The notes under the pieces: generated by a model
Databases searched by the model: none
What the model saw: only the letters and a program-made list of their open reading frames with translations
What the model was told of the DNA's origin: nothing
Assembly (NCBI GenBank): GCA_902475455.1
Contig: CABRZO010000146.1
Span: 1 to 6,299 of the forward strand
Source: an uncultured Eubacteriales bacterium
GTDB taxonomy: Bacteria > Bacillota > Clostridia > Oscillospirales > Oscillospiraceae
Direction of reading: 5' to 3'
DNA: 6,299 bases
Program-made: the position numbers and the translations under genes
Part shown: one piece after another, positions 5,973 to 6,299 of the stretch
How the letters are laid out: every line of letters begins with the position of its first letter
Position numbering within the stretch: position 1 is the stretch's first letter

Positions 5973-6096
5973 TCACGGATCACCAACTTTCTTTTGGCCT
6001 GTTGAAAGGGAGCGAGCCCTTCCGAGGGATATGCTTGCTTCACGGCGGGGCGGCAACACCCGTCCACACCGGAACAGCCTGAAAAATGCGCCGCCC
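5973..6096 (-). other. 124-bp intergenic gap with inverted repeats, upstream of pduL
   Basis: This is by far the longest gap in an operon whose other spacers are 3 to 56 bases. I find no convincing small gene in it. On the minus strand GGGCGGC directly after the upstream stop (6090-6096) is complementary to GCCGCCC (6048-6054), a 7-bp stem with a 35-base loop. A second hairpin, AAGGG/CCCTT, spans 6006-6021. Neither is followed by a clear T tract, so they look more like mRNA structure or a processing site than a terminator. The stretch resembles short intergenic repeat elements more than coding DNA, but only comparison with the rest of the genome would show that. Confidence 0.55.
5977..5993 (-). 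promoter_or_regulatory. Extended but imperfect Shine-Dalgarno region of pduL
   Basis: AAGAAAGTTGGTGATCC on the minus strand matches the full-length anti-Shine-Dalgarno complement of Firmicutes 16S rRNA (AAGAAAGGAGGTGATCC, from memory of the 16S 3' end) except for two bases in the core. Four bases separate its end from the TTG start. It supports the TTG start of pduL despite the rare start codon and poor GGAGG core. The pairing is inferred, not shown. Confidence 0.5.
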
Positions 6097-6299
6097 TCAA
6101 TGCTGGCCCTGGGACAGGATCCGGCGGACGATGTCCACCACCTGCTGGACCTCGGCCTGGTCGGCGGAGGCGGAGGGGGTGGGGCAGGCGTGCTGGCTGG
6201 CCTGGGCGGCCTGCTTGGCCGCCGCCTCCGGGGAGCCGCAGGAGACGCAGGCGGGGACACCGTCGGCGCCGCAGTTGCGGCACAGGGGACGGCCGCCGG
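6097..6299 (-). CDS. C-terminal fragment of an unidentified microcompartment cargo protein with Cys-rich ribbon and encapsulation-type helix
   Basis: The last 66 codons of a gene entering from the right edge; the frame runs from 6297 to the TGA at 6097-6099 and differs from the longer, Arg/Pro-rich frames on the same strand. The visible part starts GGRPLCRNCGADGVPACVSCG, a CxxC-x7-CxxC pattern (visible Cys 6, 9, 17, 20), with another His and Cys at 36 and 38. This looks like a small zinc ribbon or Fe-S/metal site. A low-complexity Ala/Gln/Ser linker (about 24-46) leads to a final amphipathic helix AEVQQVVDIVRRILSQ (48-63). A flexible linker plus a short hydrophobic helix at a protein terminus is the standard form of an encapsulation peptide. 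An aldolase (class II fuculose-type or deoxyribose-phosphate aldolase) or another signature enzyme of the compartment would fit the position, but the catalytic domain lies off-window and the family cannot be named. Confidence 0.75.
   Translation of the reverse strand, partial: GGRPLCRNCGADGVPACVSCGSPEAAAKQAAQASQHACPTPSASADQAEVQQVVDIVRRILSQGQH

Noticed and set aside
5971..5993. Fragment of the 16S rRNA 3' end, since the + strand reads GGATCACCAACTTTCTT
   Set aside because: The similarity stops at the anti-Shine-Dalgarno segment and the flanks do not look like 16S helices. An extended ribosome binding site on the minus strand explains it.
6006..6054. Internal terminator or promoter before pduL
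   Set aside because: The hairpins have no T tract on the minus strand. The best -35/-10 pairing I could find (TTGCCG with CATATC) is too weak to call.
5939..6283. Minus-strand Arg/Pro-rich open frames over the right edge and across the pduL gap
   Set aside because: They are frame shadows of the Cys-ribbon protein whose frame ends at 6097. The correct frame gives CxxC motifs, a linker and an amphipathic helix; the others give only Arg/Pro runs.

Overview
The window is high-GC DNA with Firmicutes-type signals: strong GGAGG ribosome binding sites, tight operon packing, and intrinsic terminators with T tracts. Together with clostridial-style microcompartment genes this suggests a gut-type Oscillospiraceae/Clostridia relative (Flavonifractor, Oscillibacter and similar). 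That assignment is inference from composition and gene content only.

Layout. On the + strand, 1-407 is the 3' end of a TldD/PmbA-family gene (PmbA/TldE subunit). It converges on a long minus-strand operon that fills the rest of the window. Two perfect 12-bp-stem hairpins at 422-449 and 469-498 separate the two transcription units. Reading the minus strand in the direction of transcription (right to left), the operon is: the C-terminal end of an unidentified Cys-rich cargo-like protein (6097-6299); a 124-bp gap with inverted repeats (5973-6096); a PduL-type phosphotransacylase with an unusual C-terminal extension (5079-5972); EutN/CcmL paralog 1 (4749-5063); a CoA-acylating aldehyde dehydrogenase of the PduP/EutE type (3324-4742); a PduS-like Fe-S flavoprotein (2020-3318); a PduT-like tandem-domain shell protein (1470-2015); a PduA/EutM-like hexameric shell protein (1123-1413); EutN/CcmL paralog 2 (853-1119); and EutN/CcmL paralog 3 (521-820).

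How they work together. This is the core of a catabolic bacterial microcompartment (metabolosome). An aldehyde made inside the shell is oxidised by the aldehyde dehydrogenase to acyl-CoA, giving NADH. PduL turns acyl-CoA plus phosphate into acyl-phosphate and recycles CoA. PduS and PduT probably move electrons across the shell. PduA-like hexamers, PduT-like trimers and EutN pentamers supply facets and vertices. The signature enzyme that makes the aldehyde is not in the window, so the substrate cannot be named. The partial gene at the right edge may be part of that upstream chemistry: it ends in a Cys-rich segment, a linker and a putative encapsulation helix.

The most unusual points are the PduL fused through a Cys/His-rich linker to a module resembling the N-termini of EutQ and EutT; the Cys-rich, encapsulation-peptide-tailed partial protein; three divergent pentamer genes against one hexamer gene; and the outlying 124-bp gap with a TTG start and a long, imperfect match to the 16S anti-Shine-Dalgarno region.
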